A stretch of DNA of 64,000 nucleotides from Oceanobacillus rekensis (GCF_002153375.1 NZ_MTBQ01000005.1:1-64000), one strand, 5' to 3'; positions 34,268-43,221 are shown, numbered from the stretch's first letter. Numbers and translations: made by a program. The notes: generated by a model not told the origin, from the letters alone.

Positions 34268-34612
34268 TCGGCGACGCTCTGGGAAATATACTTGCGGTTC
34301 GCGGGCGGCTGGTGAGCCCCTTCATGCTAACGCATTTCAGTATCTCACCTATGCCTCTTTTCCCTTAGGAGTCTTCGTGTATTTCCCAGAGCTAGTTTTA
34401 AGCTTACAAATTATTAACTGCATTGGCTATTAATACAAAATCAGATCACAAAGCTTCACCAGTCCGGGGGAGCGGAAGGCGGTGACTCCTGCGGGAAAAG
34501 CACATGTCCGAAGCCACCGAGAAGAGTGGTTTTCTCTTCGGGGCTGAGGCCGTACCCTAAGGTGCGCATCCGCCCGCAGCGATCCCGGACGGCGGTAGAA
34601 GCACATAATTAT
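34268..34612. repeat. Long dispersed repeat, copy 2
   Basis: Same orientation and modules as 20050-20335: GCTCTGGGAAATATACTTGC ... GTATTTCCCAGAGC, then GGTGACTCCTGCGGGAAAAG, TGTCCGAAG, GGGGCTGAGGCCGTACCC and CGATCCCGGACGGCGG. The middle of the first inverted pair is about 60 bases longer here. It separates the dioxygenase from the hydrolase. Confidence 0.9.
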
Positions 34613-34744
34613 AGTAATTATCTAGCAGTTACATCAGATCTTTTCGATGGGACGAGCAACCGCAGTCCCAAAGTTTACTTAAAAAATTCATCCATTCAAC
34701 AGTTATCTATCAAGCCTTATAAAAAGGTAATAGGAGGGTTTTAC

Positions 34745-35572
34745 TTGCAATTACAAATCAGTTCAAAACAAATGAAAATCAATGGAATTAATACACATTA
34801 TCATGAAGAAGGTTCAGGAACAGAAAAGATGATCCTCATACACGGGTCAGGTCCTGGTGTATCAGCATTTGCAAACTGGAGACTCGTTATTCCGCGTTTA
34901 AGTGAATCACTTCATGTGTTTGCACCGGACATCGTTGGTTTTGGCGAAACAGATAAGCTTTCAAAAGATGAATACACACTTGATCTGTGGGTAGACCATC
35001 TGATTGGTTTTATCGAAGCAGTATCAGATGAACCCGTACATTTAGTAGGAAACTCATTCGGCGGAGCCCTGTCACTTCATGTAGCACATAGAAGACCTGA
35101 TTTAGTGAAGAAATTAGTTTTAATGGGAAGCGTTGGGACGCAGCATGAAATATCATATGGTTTAGACCGCGTCTGGGGATACGAGCCAAGCTTTGAATCG
35201 ATGCAAGAATTGATTCAACTGTTCTCCTATGATCAAAACGCAGCAAAAAATGACGAACTGGTTCGCATGCGTTACGAAGCAAGTATCCAACCAGAGTCCA
35301 GAGACGCATTTGCAACGATGTTCTTTAATAACCGACAAGAAAGACTGGATGAACTTGCATTGCCGGACGAAGAAATTAAGAAGATTAACACGGAAACTTT
35401 ATTATTCCACGGCTTAAATGATCAAGTTATTCCATTTGAAGACACAAGTTATAAATTAGTTCAGCTATTACCACATGCCGAGCTCCATTTATTCACTGAA
35501 TGTGGTCACTGGACACAAATTGAAAAAACAGAACCATTTATTGACCACATACAAGCATTTCTTAAAAACTAA
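34745..35572 (+). CDS. Meta-cleavage product hydrolase (C-C hydrolase)
   Basis: 275 residues, alpha/beta hydrolase of the BphD/MhpC/DmpD group. Triad: Ser in LVGNSFGGALSL, Asp in FHGLNDQVIPF and His in TECGHWTQIE; oxyanion segment LIHGSGPGVSAFANW is typical of the family. It splits the ring-cleavage product into a carboxylic acid and 2-hydroxypenta-2,4-dienoate, the substrate of the hydratase at 20688. The TTG at 34745 follows AATAGGAGGG. No competing semialdehyde dehydrogenase or tautomerase is present, so the hydrolytic branch is used. Confidence 0.92.
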   Translation: MQLQISSKQMKINGINTHYHEEGSGTEKMILIHGSGPGVSAFANWRLVIPRLSESLHVFAPDIVGFGETDKLSKDEYTLDLWVDHLIGFIEAVSDEPVHLVGNSFGGALSLHVAHRRPDLVKKLVLMGSVGTQHEISYGLDRVWGYEPSFESMQELIQLFSYDQNAAKNDELVRMRYEASIQPESRDAFATMFFNNRQERLDELALPDEEIKKINTETLLFHGLNDQVIPFEDTSYKLVQLLPHAELHLFTECGHWTQIEKTEPFIDHIQAFLKN

Positions 35573-35586
35573 AAAACTAATACAGA

Positions 35587-35658
35587 GGAAGCACGGGGAC
35601 GGTTCTCGTGCTTCCTTTTGTGCAGATATGGAAGCAAGAGAACCGTCCCTATGCTTCC
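35587..35658. repeat. Double palindromic repeat, best-conserved copy
   Basis: GGAAGCACGGGGACGGTTCT then CGTGCTTCC, an AT-rich link with TTTTGTGCAGATAT, and GGAAGCAAGAGAACCGTCCC then TATGCTTCC. Each half is a hairpin and the two halves are also inverted copies of each other. Confidence 0.92.
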
Positions 35659-35692
35659 AATTAGCAGACTAATATAAAAAAAAGGATGAATG

Positions 35693-36355
35693 ATGATGAG
35701 CGAAACTTACCAATATGAGATTGTGCTTCCTTCGAACGGTGTGAAAGAAAACAAGAAATACCCAGTTTTATTCGCTTTACATGGAATTGGCTATAACGAA
35801 AATGAAATGTTGTCCGTATTTGAAGGATTGAAAGAGGATTTTATATTAATTGGTATTCGAGGAAATTTAACGTATGAGGAAGGCTTTGCTTATTATTATT
35901 TACAAGAATATGGAAAGCCGGGACGTAAACTTTTTGATGAAAGTATGGAAGGGTTACAAGATTTTATCGAAACTTCCTTGGATAAGTATCCAATTGATCC
36001 AAACCATATTTATTTAGCTGGATTCAGTCAAGGAGCTGTACTTGCCAACTCACTCGCATTAGTTGTTGGCGATAAAATAAGCGGCATTGTTTCCATGAAT
36101 GGTTATGTACCAGATTTTGTTGCCCGTGAGTACCAGGTAAAATCCATTGATCAGTTATCTGTCTTTTTAACGGATGGAGAAAAAGATAACATCTTCCCGC
36201 CGGAAATCGGGGAAAAGAATTATCAATTTTTCAAAGAAAAGGGTGCTTCCGTTAAATATAAAACGTATCCAACGGGGCATTTAATTGGTAATGAGAATAA
36301 AAATGATGTTACGGATTGGTTGCTTGCGAGAGTTCATAGCATTAACAAGCAGTAA
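35693..36355 (+). CDS. Phospholipase/carboxylesterase-family hydrolase (MhqD-like)
   Basis: About 220 residues. Small alpha/beta hydrolase with LFALHGIGYNENEMLSVFEG, nucleophile elbow AGFSQGAVLANSLAL (Ser near 115), Asp in FLTDGEKDNIFPP and His in YPTGHLIGN. B. subtilis MhqD of the quinone-response regulon is of this type. Three consecutive ATG codons (35690, 35693, 35696) follow AAAGGATG; the middle one has the best spacing. Sits between the meta-cleavage genes and a MarR/VOC dioxygenase set, so a role in handling quinone or ester by-products is plausible. Confidence 0.82.
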   Translation: MMSETYQYEIVLPSNGVKENKKYPVLFALHGIGYNENEMLSVFEGLKEDFILIGIRGNLTYEEGFAYYYLQEYGKPGRKLFDESMEGLQDFIETSLDKYPIDPNHIYLAGFSQGAVLANSLALVVGDKISGIVSMNGYVPDFVAREYQVKSIDQLSVFLTDGEKDNIFPPEIGEKNYQFFKEKGASVKYKTYPTGHLIGNENKNDVTDWLLARVHSINKQ

Positions 36356-36691
36356 ATCTTATGAGCATATCAATTGTAAGAGTTGATGGCGGAGTATTTT
36401 TAACAGGTAGGTACCAAAATTATATTTTTAAATAGATAGAGTAGGAGTTCCCTTCTACTCGACTGGTCCAAGAAAGGATTGATGCCCTATTCTTTGAACT
36501 TGTTTAACTAAAGAGGCACAGAGCATAATTAAAAAGTGCTCTAACGTTAGAAAATGTTGGGGCACTTTCTATTGTTATTTGTGTTTACATTTGCTTCTTC
36601 ATTCGAGAGTTTATTTCCTTTATTTAAAATAAAGAGCAATTAACATAAATAGCAAAGCAAACCAGCGCTTTGGACCAAGGGGAATCACAAG
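36356..36691. other. Intergenic region without a gene
   Basis: Short imperfect inverted repeats (AAAGTGCTCTAACGTTAGAA ... GGGGCACTTTC, near 36530-36570) could end transcription of the esterase gene. Nothing else is recognised. Confidence 0.45.
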
Positions 36692-37075
36692 CTATTGAAC
36701 CAACCAAAATGCTTTTTCAAATTCAATAATCCGGTCTTCCGTGAATCCACCTGTAACCACGATCTTAACATGCCCAAAACCTTCTTTATCAAGTGTTTCT
36801 CTTAATGTATTTAGCAATTCTCGATTAATTCCACGCGGATCAAAAGTCCCCATCAAATGATAGTTTCTCATGAAATACTTATCTAGAGCATACGTGAAGT
36901 GTCAAGGCGAACAGACCTAAGCTTATCACCGAATTCCCTTGCTAATTTCAACGAGTCCGCAATGAGATCATCATTATTATAATTAACAAGTGCTGGCATT
37001 CATCTTCAGGATGCATCCCATGATAGCCTTTTGTAGCTGCAACTATTATTTGGAAGGTATTCTGGCACGAAAACA
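36692..37075 (-). pseudogene. Nicotinate phosphoribosyltransferase remnant
   Basis: The minus strand gives, in pieces, NNDDLIADSLKLAREFGDKL, RSVRLDTS, then MGTFDPRGINRELLNTLRET and LDKEGFGHVKIVVTGGFTED with a stop after a few more residues. These match the C-terminal half of PncB-type nicotinate phosphoribosyltransferases. Frame breaks near 36895 and 36995 and missing N- and C-terminal parts make it non-functional. Confidence 0.7.
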
Positions 37076-37275
37076 TTCGTTGCAACAAATGTATACAACG
37101 TGGTAAATTACACACTTTAAATATTAATCATCAAATAAGTAGCTTCCTGCTGCAAGTCTATTATTCCGGTTAAAAGCTAATTACATGATTTCCATAGATC
37201 AAAAGAATCTTTAATTCAAAATGTTTTTGTTGCATTTCACTAACTTGAGGTGTAAAGTGATAGTAACGAAAGGAA

Positions 37276-37722
37276 ATGAGTCAATTGAGAAAAAATACAC
37301 ATGGTTCACTAATCTGGTTACGTATAGCTCGTTTTACTCATCAAAGTAATTTACTATCGAATGAATTCTTAAAACAGTTCGGTATTACGGCTGCACAGTT
37401 TGATGTATTGAATCAGGTTTCGACTTATCAGCCGATTACGCAAAGTCAGCTAGCTGAAAAAGTAACGGTGTCGGAAGGTGGAATTTCACGCATGCTCTCT
37501 CGTCTTGAACAAGAGGATTATATACATCGTAAGCAGGATTGGAAAACCAAATGGATTACCCTTACTTCCAAAGGGGAAGATAAAATGCAGGAAGTCTTTG
37601 AGCACCAACTTACTTTCCAAACGTCCGTTGTCAATGGGTGCTTGACAGAGGAAGAGCAGAAAACACTATATATACTAATGACTAAGCTACAAAAACATAC
37701 TGAAGATAAATTAGAAAATTAA
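37276..37722 (+). CDS. MarR-family regulator (MhqR-like)
   Basis: 148 residues, winged helix: [60 protein letters not shown]. Located just before two ring-cleaving dioxygenase genes and near an MhqD-like esterase, the arrangement of the MhqR quinone/catechol-stress regulon in Bacillus, so it is likely their repressor. GAAAGG precedes the ATG. Confidence 0.88.
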   Translation: MSQLRKNTHGSLIWLRIARFTHQSNLLSNEFLKQFGITAAQFDVLNQVSTYQPITQSQLAEKVTVSEGGISRMLSRLEQEDYIHRKQDWKTKWITLTSKGEDKMQEVFEHQLTFQTSVVNGCLTEEEQKTLYILMTKLQKHTEDKLEN

Positions 37723-37808
37723 ATGCCCCCTTTTCCTTGTGGTAATTCGAATATTATTATTTTTTTAATTATCACTTGACTAGTAAATTGAAAAAGGAGG
37801 AATTATAT

Positions 37809-38753
37809 TTGTTTACAATACCAGGACATCATCACATCTCGATGATTACAAAAAATGCAAGTCAAAATAATCACTTTTACCGATATGTGCTTGGTTTACG
37901 TCGTGTGAAAATGACGGTGAACCAAGATGATCCGTCGATGTATCACTTATTTTATGGAGATAAAACAGGTAGCCCAGGTACAGAATTATCATTTTTTGAA
38001 ATTCCAGCAGTAGGCAACACATATCGCGGTACCAATGCGATAACGAGAATCGGATTACTTGTTCCGTCAGAGGCAAGCCTATTATTCTGGAAAGTACGTT
38101 TTGAGGAGTATGGTGTACAACATGGGGAGATTACAACTTATGCTAATCATCCAGCTTTAAAATTTGAAGATCCAGAAGGTTTACAGATGGTATTGCTTGT
38201 TTCTAACGGTGTAAAAGTAGCACATTGGGAAACATGGGGGAAATCCGAGGTCCCTCTCGAACACCAAATTCAGGGAATGGGCTCTGTGGAAATGACGGTA
38301 CGAAGACTTGATAAACTTGCGAGCACCCTTACAGACATGTTTGGCTATATAGAGATAAGTCGAACGGATGATGAAACTATTTTTCAGTCTATCAAAGGAG
38401 AAGTTTTTGGTGAAATCGTTGTAAGGTATTTAGACGGTCCAAAAGAAAGACCGGGCCGAGGAAGTATTCATCATTTAGCTATACGGGTTCAAAATGAAAG
38501 TGAGTTACTCTATTGGGAAGAACAAGTGAAGCAACGTGGATTTCATTCATCGGGAATTGTCGACCGTTTCTACTTTAAAAGTTTATACTTCCGTGAATCG
38601 AACGGTATTCTTTTTGAAATTGCCACCGATGGACCAGGTTTTGCGATTGATGGAGAAGTGGAACATTTAGGCGAAAAGCTGGATTTACCACCATTTTTAG
38701 AAGAACGCCGTAAAGAAATTGAAGAAAATCTAAACCCTATTGAAGAGTACTGA
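37809..38753 (+). CDS. Ring-cleaving dioxygenase, VOC family (MhqO/MhqA-like), copy 1
   Basis: 314 residues, two VOC modules. Metal ligands are seen in PGHHHISMI, SIHHLAIRV and GILFEIATDGPGF. The RFYFKSLYFRE segment and DLPPFLEERRKEIE tail are family-typical. These proteins open hydroquinone- or catechol-like rings and protect against quinones. The TTG at 37809 follows AAAAAGGAGGAA; an in-frame TTG at 37776 lies before that site. Followed after 74 bases by a paralog. Confidence 0.86.
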   Translation: MFTIPGHHHISMITKNASQNNHFYRYVLGLRRVKMTVNQDDPSMYHLFYGDKTGSPGTELSFFEIPAVGNTYRGTNAITRIGLLVPSEASLLFWKVRFEEYGVQHGEITTYANHPALKFEDPEGLQMVLLVSNGVKVAHWETWGKSEVPLEHQIQGMGSVEMTVRRLDKLASTLTDMFGYIEISRTDDETIFQSIKGEVFGEIVVRYLDGPKERPGRGSIHHLAIRVQNESELLYWEEQVKQRGFHSSGIVDRFYFKSLYFRESNGILFEIATDGPGFAIDGEVEHLGEKLDLPPFLEERRKEIEENLNPIEEY

Positions 38754-38827
38754 TGAACAAACAAACCGTATCACATTAATCTAACCAATTATACGATTAA
38801 ATTTGAAATTTCTAGGAGGAAAATAAA

Positions 38828-39805
38828 ATGAACCAACTAAAAGGAATGCACCACGTAACAGCTATTACAAGTAGTGCAGAAAAGAACTATGAATTTTTCA
38901 CCTATGTATTAGGTATGCGCTTAGTTAAAAAAACAGTCAATCAAGATGATATTCAAACCTATCATTTATTCTTTGCTGATGATAAAGGTAGTGCGGGTAC
39001 AGACATGACGTTCTTTGACTTCCCAGGTATCCCGAAAGGTACACACGGAACAAATGAAATTTTTAAAACTTCATTCCGTGTACCAACAGATGCCGCAATA
39101 GAGTATTGGGTAAAACGTTTTGATAAATATGATGTGAAGCATGAAGGTATTACCGAATTATTCGGTAAAAAAGTATTATCCTTCGTCGACTTTGACGGTC
39201 AGCAATACATGCTTATTTCCGATGAATTCAATGAAGGGATAGCTTCAGGAACCCCTTGGCAAAAAGGCCCTGTGCCACTTGAATTTGCGATTACAGGTCT
39301 TGGTCCAATACATGTACGTATTGCGCAGTTCGATTATTTTAAAGAAGTATTAGAGAAAGTGATGCTGTTTCGTGAAATTGCAAAAAATGATTCCCTTCAC
39401 TTATTCGAAGTAGGGGAAGGTGGTAACGGTGCACAAGTAATCGTAGAGCATAATGCCATTTTAGCCCAAGGACAACAAGGATATGGTACTGTGCATCATG
39501 CAGCGTTCCGTGTTGAAGATACAACTGTATTAAAGGAATGGATTGACCGCATGGATAATTTTGGTTTACCTACATCAGGCTATGTCGATCGTTTCTTCTT
39601 TGAATCCTTATATTCCCGTGTTGCACCTGGTATTTTATTTGAATTTGCTACAGATGGTCCTGGATTTATGGGAGATGAGCCTTATGATACGCTTGGGGAA
39701 AAATTATCTTTACCTCCTTTCTTAGAGCCTAAACGTTCAGAAATAGAAAAGATGGTTCGTCCAATTGATACAGTAAGAAGTACAAAGGAATTCATCAAAG
39801 AATAA
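38828..39805 (+). CDS. Ring-cleaving dioxygenase, VOC family (MhqO/MhqA-like), copy 2
   Basis: 325 residues, same architecture as the previous gene with clear but moderate similarity (for example RLVKKTVNQDD against RRVKMTVNQDD, and RFFFESLYSR against RFYFKSLYFR). Metal ligands in MHHVTAITS, TVHHAAFRV and GILFEFATDGPGF. AGGAGGAAA precedes the ATG. Tandem paralogs suggest two related substrates. Confidence 0.88.
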   Translation: MNQLKGMHHVTAITSSAEKNYEFFTYVLGMRLVKKTVNQDDIQTYHLFFADDKGSAGTDMTFFDFPGIPKGTHGTNEIFKTSFRVPTDAAIEYWVKRFDKYDVKHEGITELFGKKVLSFVDFDGQQYMLISDEFNEGIASGTPWQKGPVPLEFAITGLGPIHVRIAQFDYFKEVLEKVMLFREIAKNDSLHLFEVGEGGNGAQVIVEHNAILAQGQQGYGTVHHAAFRVEDTTVLKEWIDRMDNFGLPTSGYVDRFFFESLYSRVAPGILFEFATDGPGFMGDEPYDTLGEKLSLPPFLEPKRSEIEKMVRPIDTVRSTKEFIKE

Positions 39806-40282
39806 AAGGGAAAATATTCAACCAAACAGCTATCTATGAAAAGGTAGAAAACTTACGCTAAACAACTTGATTGGATGCAATGTACTTAAACTTTAGTCGA
39901 AGATGATGTTTAAATAAATTATCATTTGTTTGGGTAACTTAATTTTAGGTAATACACATGTAAGAATTGCTGAATGAGAAGGTAAAAAAAGAAGAAGAAA
40001 ACTTAAAATGAAAAAGGATTATTTTATATGACAGTAAGTAGATGAGCTAACCGGATAATAGCAATCGGCACTACCGAAAGGGGTGATACATGTACTGGGA
40101 GATATAGTTACTAATAATGAAACATGAAGGTATCCCAGCTATTTAGCAAGCGAAACTTACTGGAATATTCCGTAAGTAAAGATTCCAACAGACTTTCAGG
40201 AAAGTTTATTAAAAGCAAAAATACTACTATATTACTATTTGAGGTAAGAGACAGTTTTAACATAAGAAAGGGGCAATTAACA
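39806..40282. other. Intergenic region before gldA
   Basis: About 475 AT-rich bases. An open frame joins upstream of gldA from 40124 but has no ribosome binding site and no family match, so it is not counted. The promoter of gldA is presumably at the 3' end; no strong motif stands out. Confidence 0.45.
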
Positions 40283-41374
40283 ATGCAAAAGAAAGTGTTT
40301 ATTTCACCGAAAAAATATATTCAAGGTGCAGGGGTTCTTAATCAAATTGGTGAAGAAGTTGCGAAAATAGGGAAAGCACCACTCGTTTTATCTGATAGTA
40401 ACGTTTGGGGAATTACCGGAAGTACAGTAGAAGAAAGCTTTAAAGCATCTGGTACTTCTTATTTTTATGAAGAGTTTACTGGTGAATCATCGACTACAGA
40501 AATGGATCGTCTTACTAATGTAGGAAAAGACAAAAATGCGGACGTAGTAATCGGACTAGGTGGCGGAAAAACAATCGATACTGCAAAAGCAGTTGGGGAT
40601 GCACTAGGTATTCCAGTTGTTGTTGCACCAACAACAGCTTCTACGGATGCACCAACAAGTTCACTTTCAGTAGTTTATTCAGATGATGGTGTGTTTGAGG
40701 GTTACAAATTCTATAATAAGAATCCAGATTTAGTTTTAATTGATTCAAAAGTAGTTGTTGGTGCACCAATCTTTCTTCTAGCTTCAGGTATGGGAGATGC
40801 AATGGCAACACTTGTTGAGGCAAGAGCTTCACAAAAACGAAATTCAGATACAATGGCTGGTGGGAAAGCAACCCTTGCGGCGCAAGCTATTGCTGAAAAA
40901 GCAGAAGAAGTTTTATTCGATCAAGGAATTGCAGCATATAGAGCAGCTAAACAAGGATTAGTTACTCCACAAGTTGAAGCTATTATTGAAGCAAATACAC
41001 TATTGTCTGGATTAGGATTTGAAAATGGTGGAGTAGCTGCAGCACATGCGGTTCATAATGGATTTACTGCATTAGAAGGTGAAGTTCATCGTCTAACTCA
41101 TGGTCAAAAGGTAGCGTATGGTGTCTTAACTCAATTAGTACTTGAAGGATACTCAGAAACTGAAATCTTACGTTATGCTAACTTCTTCAAGGAAATTGAA
41201 TTACCAACAACATTGAAAGATCTTCATTTAGAAGATGCTACTTATGAAGACTTACTTAAAATTGGTGAATTAGCAACTATAGAAGGAGAAACATCGCATA
41301 ACATGAATCCAGAACTTACACCAGAACAAATTGCAGATGCAATTTTAGCAGTAAACGAAATTACAACTGCTTAA
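40283..41374 (+). CDS. gldA: Glycerol dehydrogenase
   Basis: 363 residues, iron-containing-type alcohol dehydrogenase fold. NAD motif GLGGGKTIDTAKAVGD; metal ligands in SGMGDAMATLVEA (Asp), AAHAVHNGF (His) and RLTHGQKVAYG (His). Oxidises glycerol to dihydroxyacetone with NAD. The ATG at 40283 follows GAAAGGGG. It appears monocistronic with a terminator after it. Confidence 0.95.
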   Translation: MQKKVFISPKKYIQGAGVLNQIGEEVAKIGKAPLVLSDSNVWGITGSTVEESFKASGTSYFYEEFTGESSTTEMDRLTNVGKDKNADVVIGLGGGKTIDTAKAVGDALGIPVVVAPTTASTDAPTSSLSVVYSDDGVFEGYKFYNKNPDLVLIDSKVVVGAPIFLLASGMGDAMATLVEARASQKRNSDTMAGGKATLAAQAIAEKAEEVLFDQGIAAYRAAKQGLVTPQVEAIIEANTLLSGLGFENGGVAAAHAVHNGFTALEGEVHRLTHGQKVAYGVLTQLVLEGYSETEILRYANFFKEIELPTTLKDLHLEDATYEDLLKIGELATIEGETSHNMNPELTPEQIADAILAVNEITTA

Positions 41375-41449
41375 TTTTCGTCGATTGATTTGAAATGAGT
41401 CATGCTTTAGTAGAAAAGTAATATGTTTAAATAATTTACGAAGCCTTTC

Positions 41450-41482
41450 CCCTTTGGATATAGAATCTAAAGGGTTTTTTTT
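41450..41482 (+). terminator. Terminator after gldA
   Basis: CCCTTTGGATA / TATCTAAAGGG-like stem (one mismatch) followed by eight T. Confidence 0.8.
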
Positions 41483-41671
41483 AGTGAAAGAAAAGACTTT
41501 CTAAATTAAAAGATGGATGCCAAAACAGATTAAGCACCTACATAAAGCATCAAGTTGTCATGAAGGAAATTACATATTTATGACTGATAAGTAATTTTCT
41601 TTCTTATTCGACATTCATGCCTTTTTGAATTAAAAGTAAATGGCTCTTTTACAAAAGAGTGCAAGTCTCTT

Positions 41672-41989
41672 TCATTATTTATTGCACAAATGTATGGTAT
41701 CGAACTCAGCATTGCACAACAAATTACATTAATGTTAGTTCTGATGGTTACTTCTAAAGGAATGGCTGGAGTACCTGGTGTATCCTTTGTCGTGTTACTA
41801 ACTACATTTAGTGCGATGGGATTACCTGCAGAAGGGTTAGCGTTCATTGCTGGTATCGACCGTATTCTTGACATGGGACGTACTGCAGTTAACGTAGTAG
41901 GTTACTCACTAGCAACGCTAGTTATTGCTAAATGGGAAGGTCAATTTAACCCTCTAGTTGAAGAAGAGAAAGTTGTACAAGTTTCATAA
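41672..41989 (+). pseudogene. C-terminal fragment of a GltP/GltT-type dicarboxylate symporter
   Basis: Reading from about 41672 gives LFIAQMYGIELSIAQQITL, MVTSKGMAGVPGVSFVVLLT, GIDRILDMGRTAVNVVGYS and the end of the protein. These are the last ~105 residues of sodium/proton:glutamate symporters (normally over 400). The sequence before 41672 is unrelated and no start signal is present. The remaining reading frame is intact, so the truncation is probably fairly recent. Confidence 0.85.
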
Positions 41990-42001
41990 TATTACTTTTA
42001 G

Positions 42002-42041
42002 AAACACTCACAAATGTTGATCCATTTGTGAGTGTTTTTTA
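42002..42041 (+). terminator. Terminator after the symporter fragment
   Basis: AAACACTCACAAATG / CATTTGTGAGTGTTT stem with T-run; an original terminator of the lost symporter gene. Confidence 0.88.
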
Positions 42042-42141
42042 GTTTCTTAGGGAAATTGCTGTGAACAACAGTTGTTTCTACTTTGTTCTTTGTACAGGAG
42101 AACGAGCAGCAGTCCATATTTCGACAATCCGTACGCACAAG

Positions 42142-42178
42142 AAGAAGCTGAGTTACAATTATTCAGCTTCTTCTTCAA
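42142..42178 (-). terminator. Terminator after the first YjcZ gene
   Basis: GAAGAAGCTGA / TCAGCTTCTTC stem directly downstream of the minus-strand gene at 42187. Confidence 0.7.
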
Positions 42179-42186
42179 CTTCTAAT

Positions 42187-42273
42187 TTAGTTGTTGTACG
42201 ATGCTCCAATAATAATCAATAAGATAAACAAAACAACAATTAATGCAAATCCGCTTCCATTATTGTTAGACAT
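42187..42273 (-). CDS. YjcZ-family sporulation peptide, copy 1
   Basis: 28 residues, MSNNNGSGFALIVVLFILLI then IIGASYNN. A short Asn/Gly-rich head and one hydrophobic helix are typical of the YjcZ/SscA-like peptides made during sporulation. AAGGAG lies before the ATG. Upstream, AATATAGTA approximates a sigma-K -10 box. The gene and about 90 upstream bases are repeated at 43129. Confidence 0.88.
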   Translation of the reverse strand: MSNNNGSGFALIVVLFILLIIIGASYNN

Positions 42274-42539
42274 ATTTTTCACACTCCTTAAAATAAATTG
42301 AAGTAAGCTTACTCCGTATTACTATATTCTTGTTAAAAGAAAGTGATAGGGACAACCAAATTATGCTATTCGTGGAAATTCATAATAGTATCAATTTTAT
42401 TCAGGACAATAGTTTATGCCTTTTTTATGCGAAATTATGATTCTAAGACGGTTTGTCTATACATCGAATTGACGGTAAACATAACTTATTTTAGATTGTC
42501 TTTTAACTGCAATCTATTAAAAAGTAAAGGAGAGGGAAA

Positions 42540-42920
42540 ATGTCTAATCAACAAGCGGATAGGAATGCATCTTCAAACCAATTATACGAGAGTATAGAAC
42601 AGCAGGTACGATTATTGAATGACATTTTATTAGAAAAGAGGAGAAGGAAAATGTCTAATCAACAAACGGATGGGGATAAATCACCCGAACAGTTATACGA
42701 TAAAATAGAACAGCAAGAACAATTATTGAATGAAATTTTATTAGAAATTAGGAAAGATCAACCATCGTCTAGACCACCATCAAAATCACCTTTTAGTTTT
42801 TTAGAAAATATTGATTTGGATGTGGAGAAACTTTCAAAAATTGCTATTTTTATTTCAAGTCTATATATGGATAGTAATGAAGAAGAAGATGAAGTTCAAT
42901 CGAGTAGGGACGGTGATTAA
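42540..42920 (+). CDS. Hypothetical protein with internal duplication including its start signals
   Basis: 126 residues, not recognised. Residues 1-37 and 38-75 are repeats (MSNQQADRNASSNQLYESIE and MSNQQTDGDKSPEQLYDKIE), each with a heptad-like EQQ..LLN.ILLE helix. The DNA of the second copy includes its own GGAGAAGGAAA and ATG at 42651, so translation could begin at either site. The C-terminal half has SPFSFLENIDLDVEKLSKIA and an acidic tail. It lies between the two YjcZ genes and may be sporulation-related by position only. Confidence 0.7.
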   Translation: MSNQQADRNASSNQLYESIEQQVRLLNDILLEKRRRKMSNQQTDGDKSPEQLYDKIEQQEQLLNEILLEIRKDQPSSRPPSKSPFSFLENIDLDVEKLSKIAIFISSLYMDSNEEEDEVQSSRDGD

Positions 42921-43079
42921 TCTCTCGAACTTCCATACTTTTGTTTGATAAACGGTGATTCATTTTAAATCTGACCCAGTTGTATATAACGGACATCATA
43001 TGCAATCCTCAGTAATATAATCTTCGCTTTTTTTGCAGTTTGGTATACTTGCTCGTTTATATGAATTCAGATACAAAAA

Positions 43080-43117
43080 GGCAGAAGCTGAATTGCAATC
43101 CAGCTTCTGCCTTTTTT
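43080..43117 (-). terminator. Terminator after the second YjcZ gene
   Basis: GGCAGAAGCTG / CAGCTTCTGCC stem; T-runs occur on both sides, so it may also end the gene at 42540. Confidence 0.8.
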
Positions 43118-43128
43118 CAAATTCTATC

Positions 43129-43221
43129 TTAGTACCATGATGCTCCAATAATAATCAATAGGATAAACAATACAACGATCAATGCAAATCCACCGCCATA
43201 ATTGTTTGAGTTGTTAGACAT
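43129..43221 (-). CDS. YjcZ-family sporulation peptide, copy 2
   Basis: 30 residues, MSNNSNNYGGGFALIVVLFI then LLIIIGASWY. Paralog of the peptide at 42187, with the same GAGGAG ribosome binding site and a shared upstream block (AAAATAAATTGAAGTAAGCT in the plus strand). AATATATTA approximates a sigma-K -10 box. Confidence 0.88.
   Translation of the reverse strand: MSNNSNNYGGGFALIVVLFILLIIIGASWY

Noticed and set aside
40124..40282. N-terminal extension of glycerol dehydrogenase
   Set aside because: Extra 53 residues do not resemble the family and the ATG at 40283 is preceded by GAAAGGGG.
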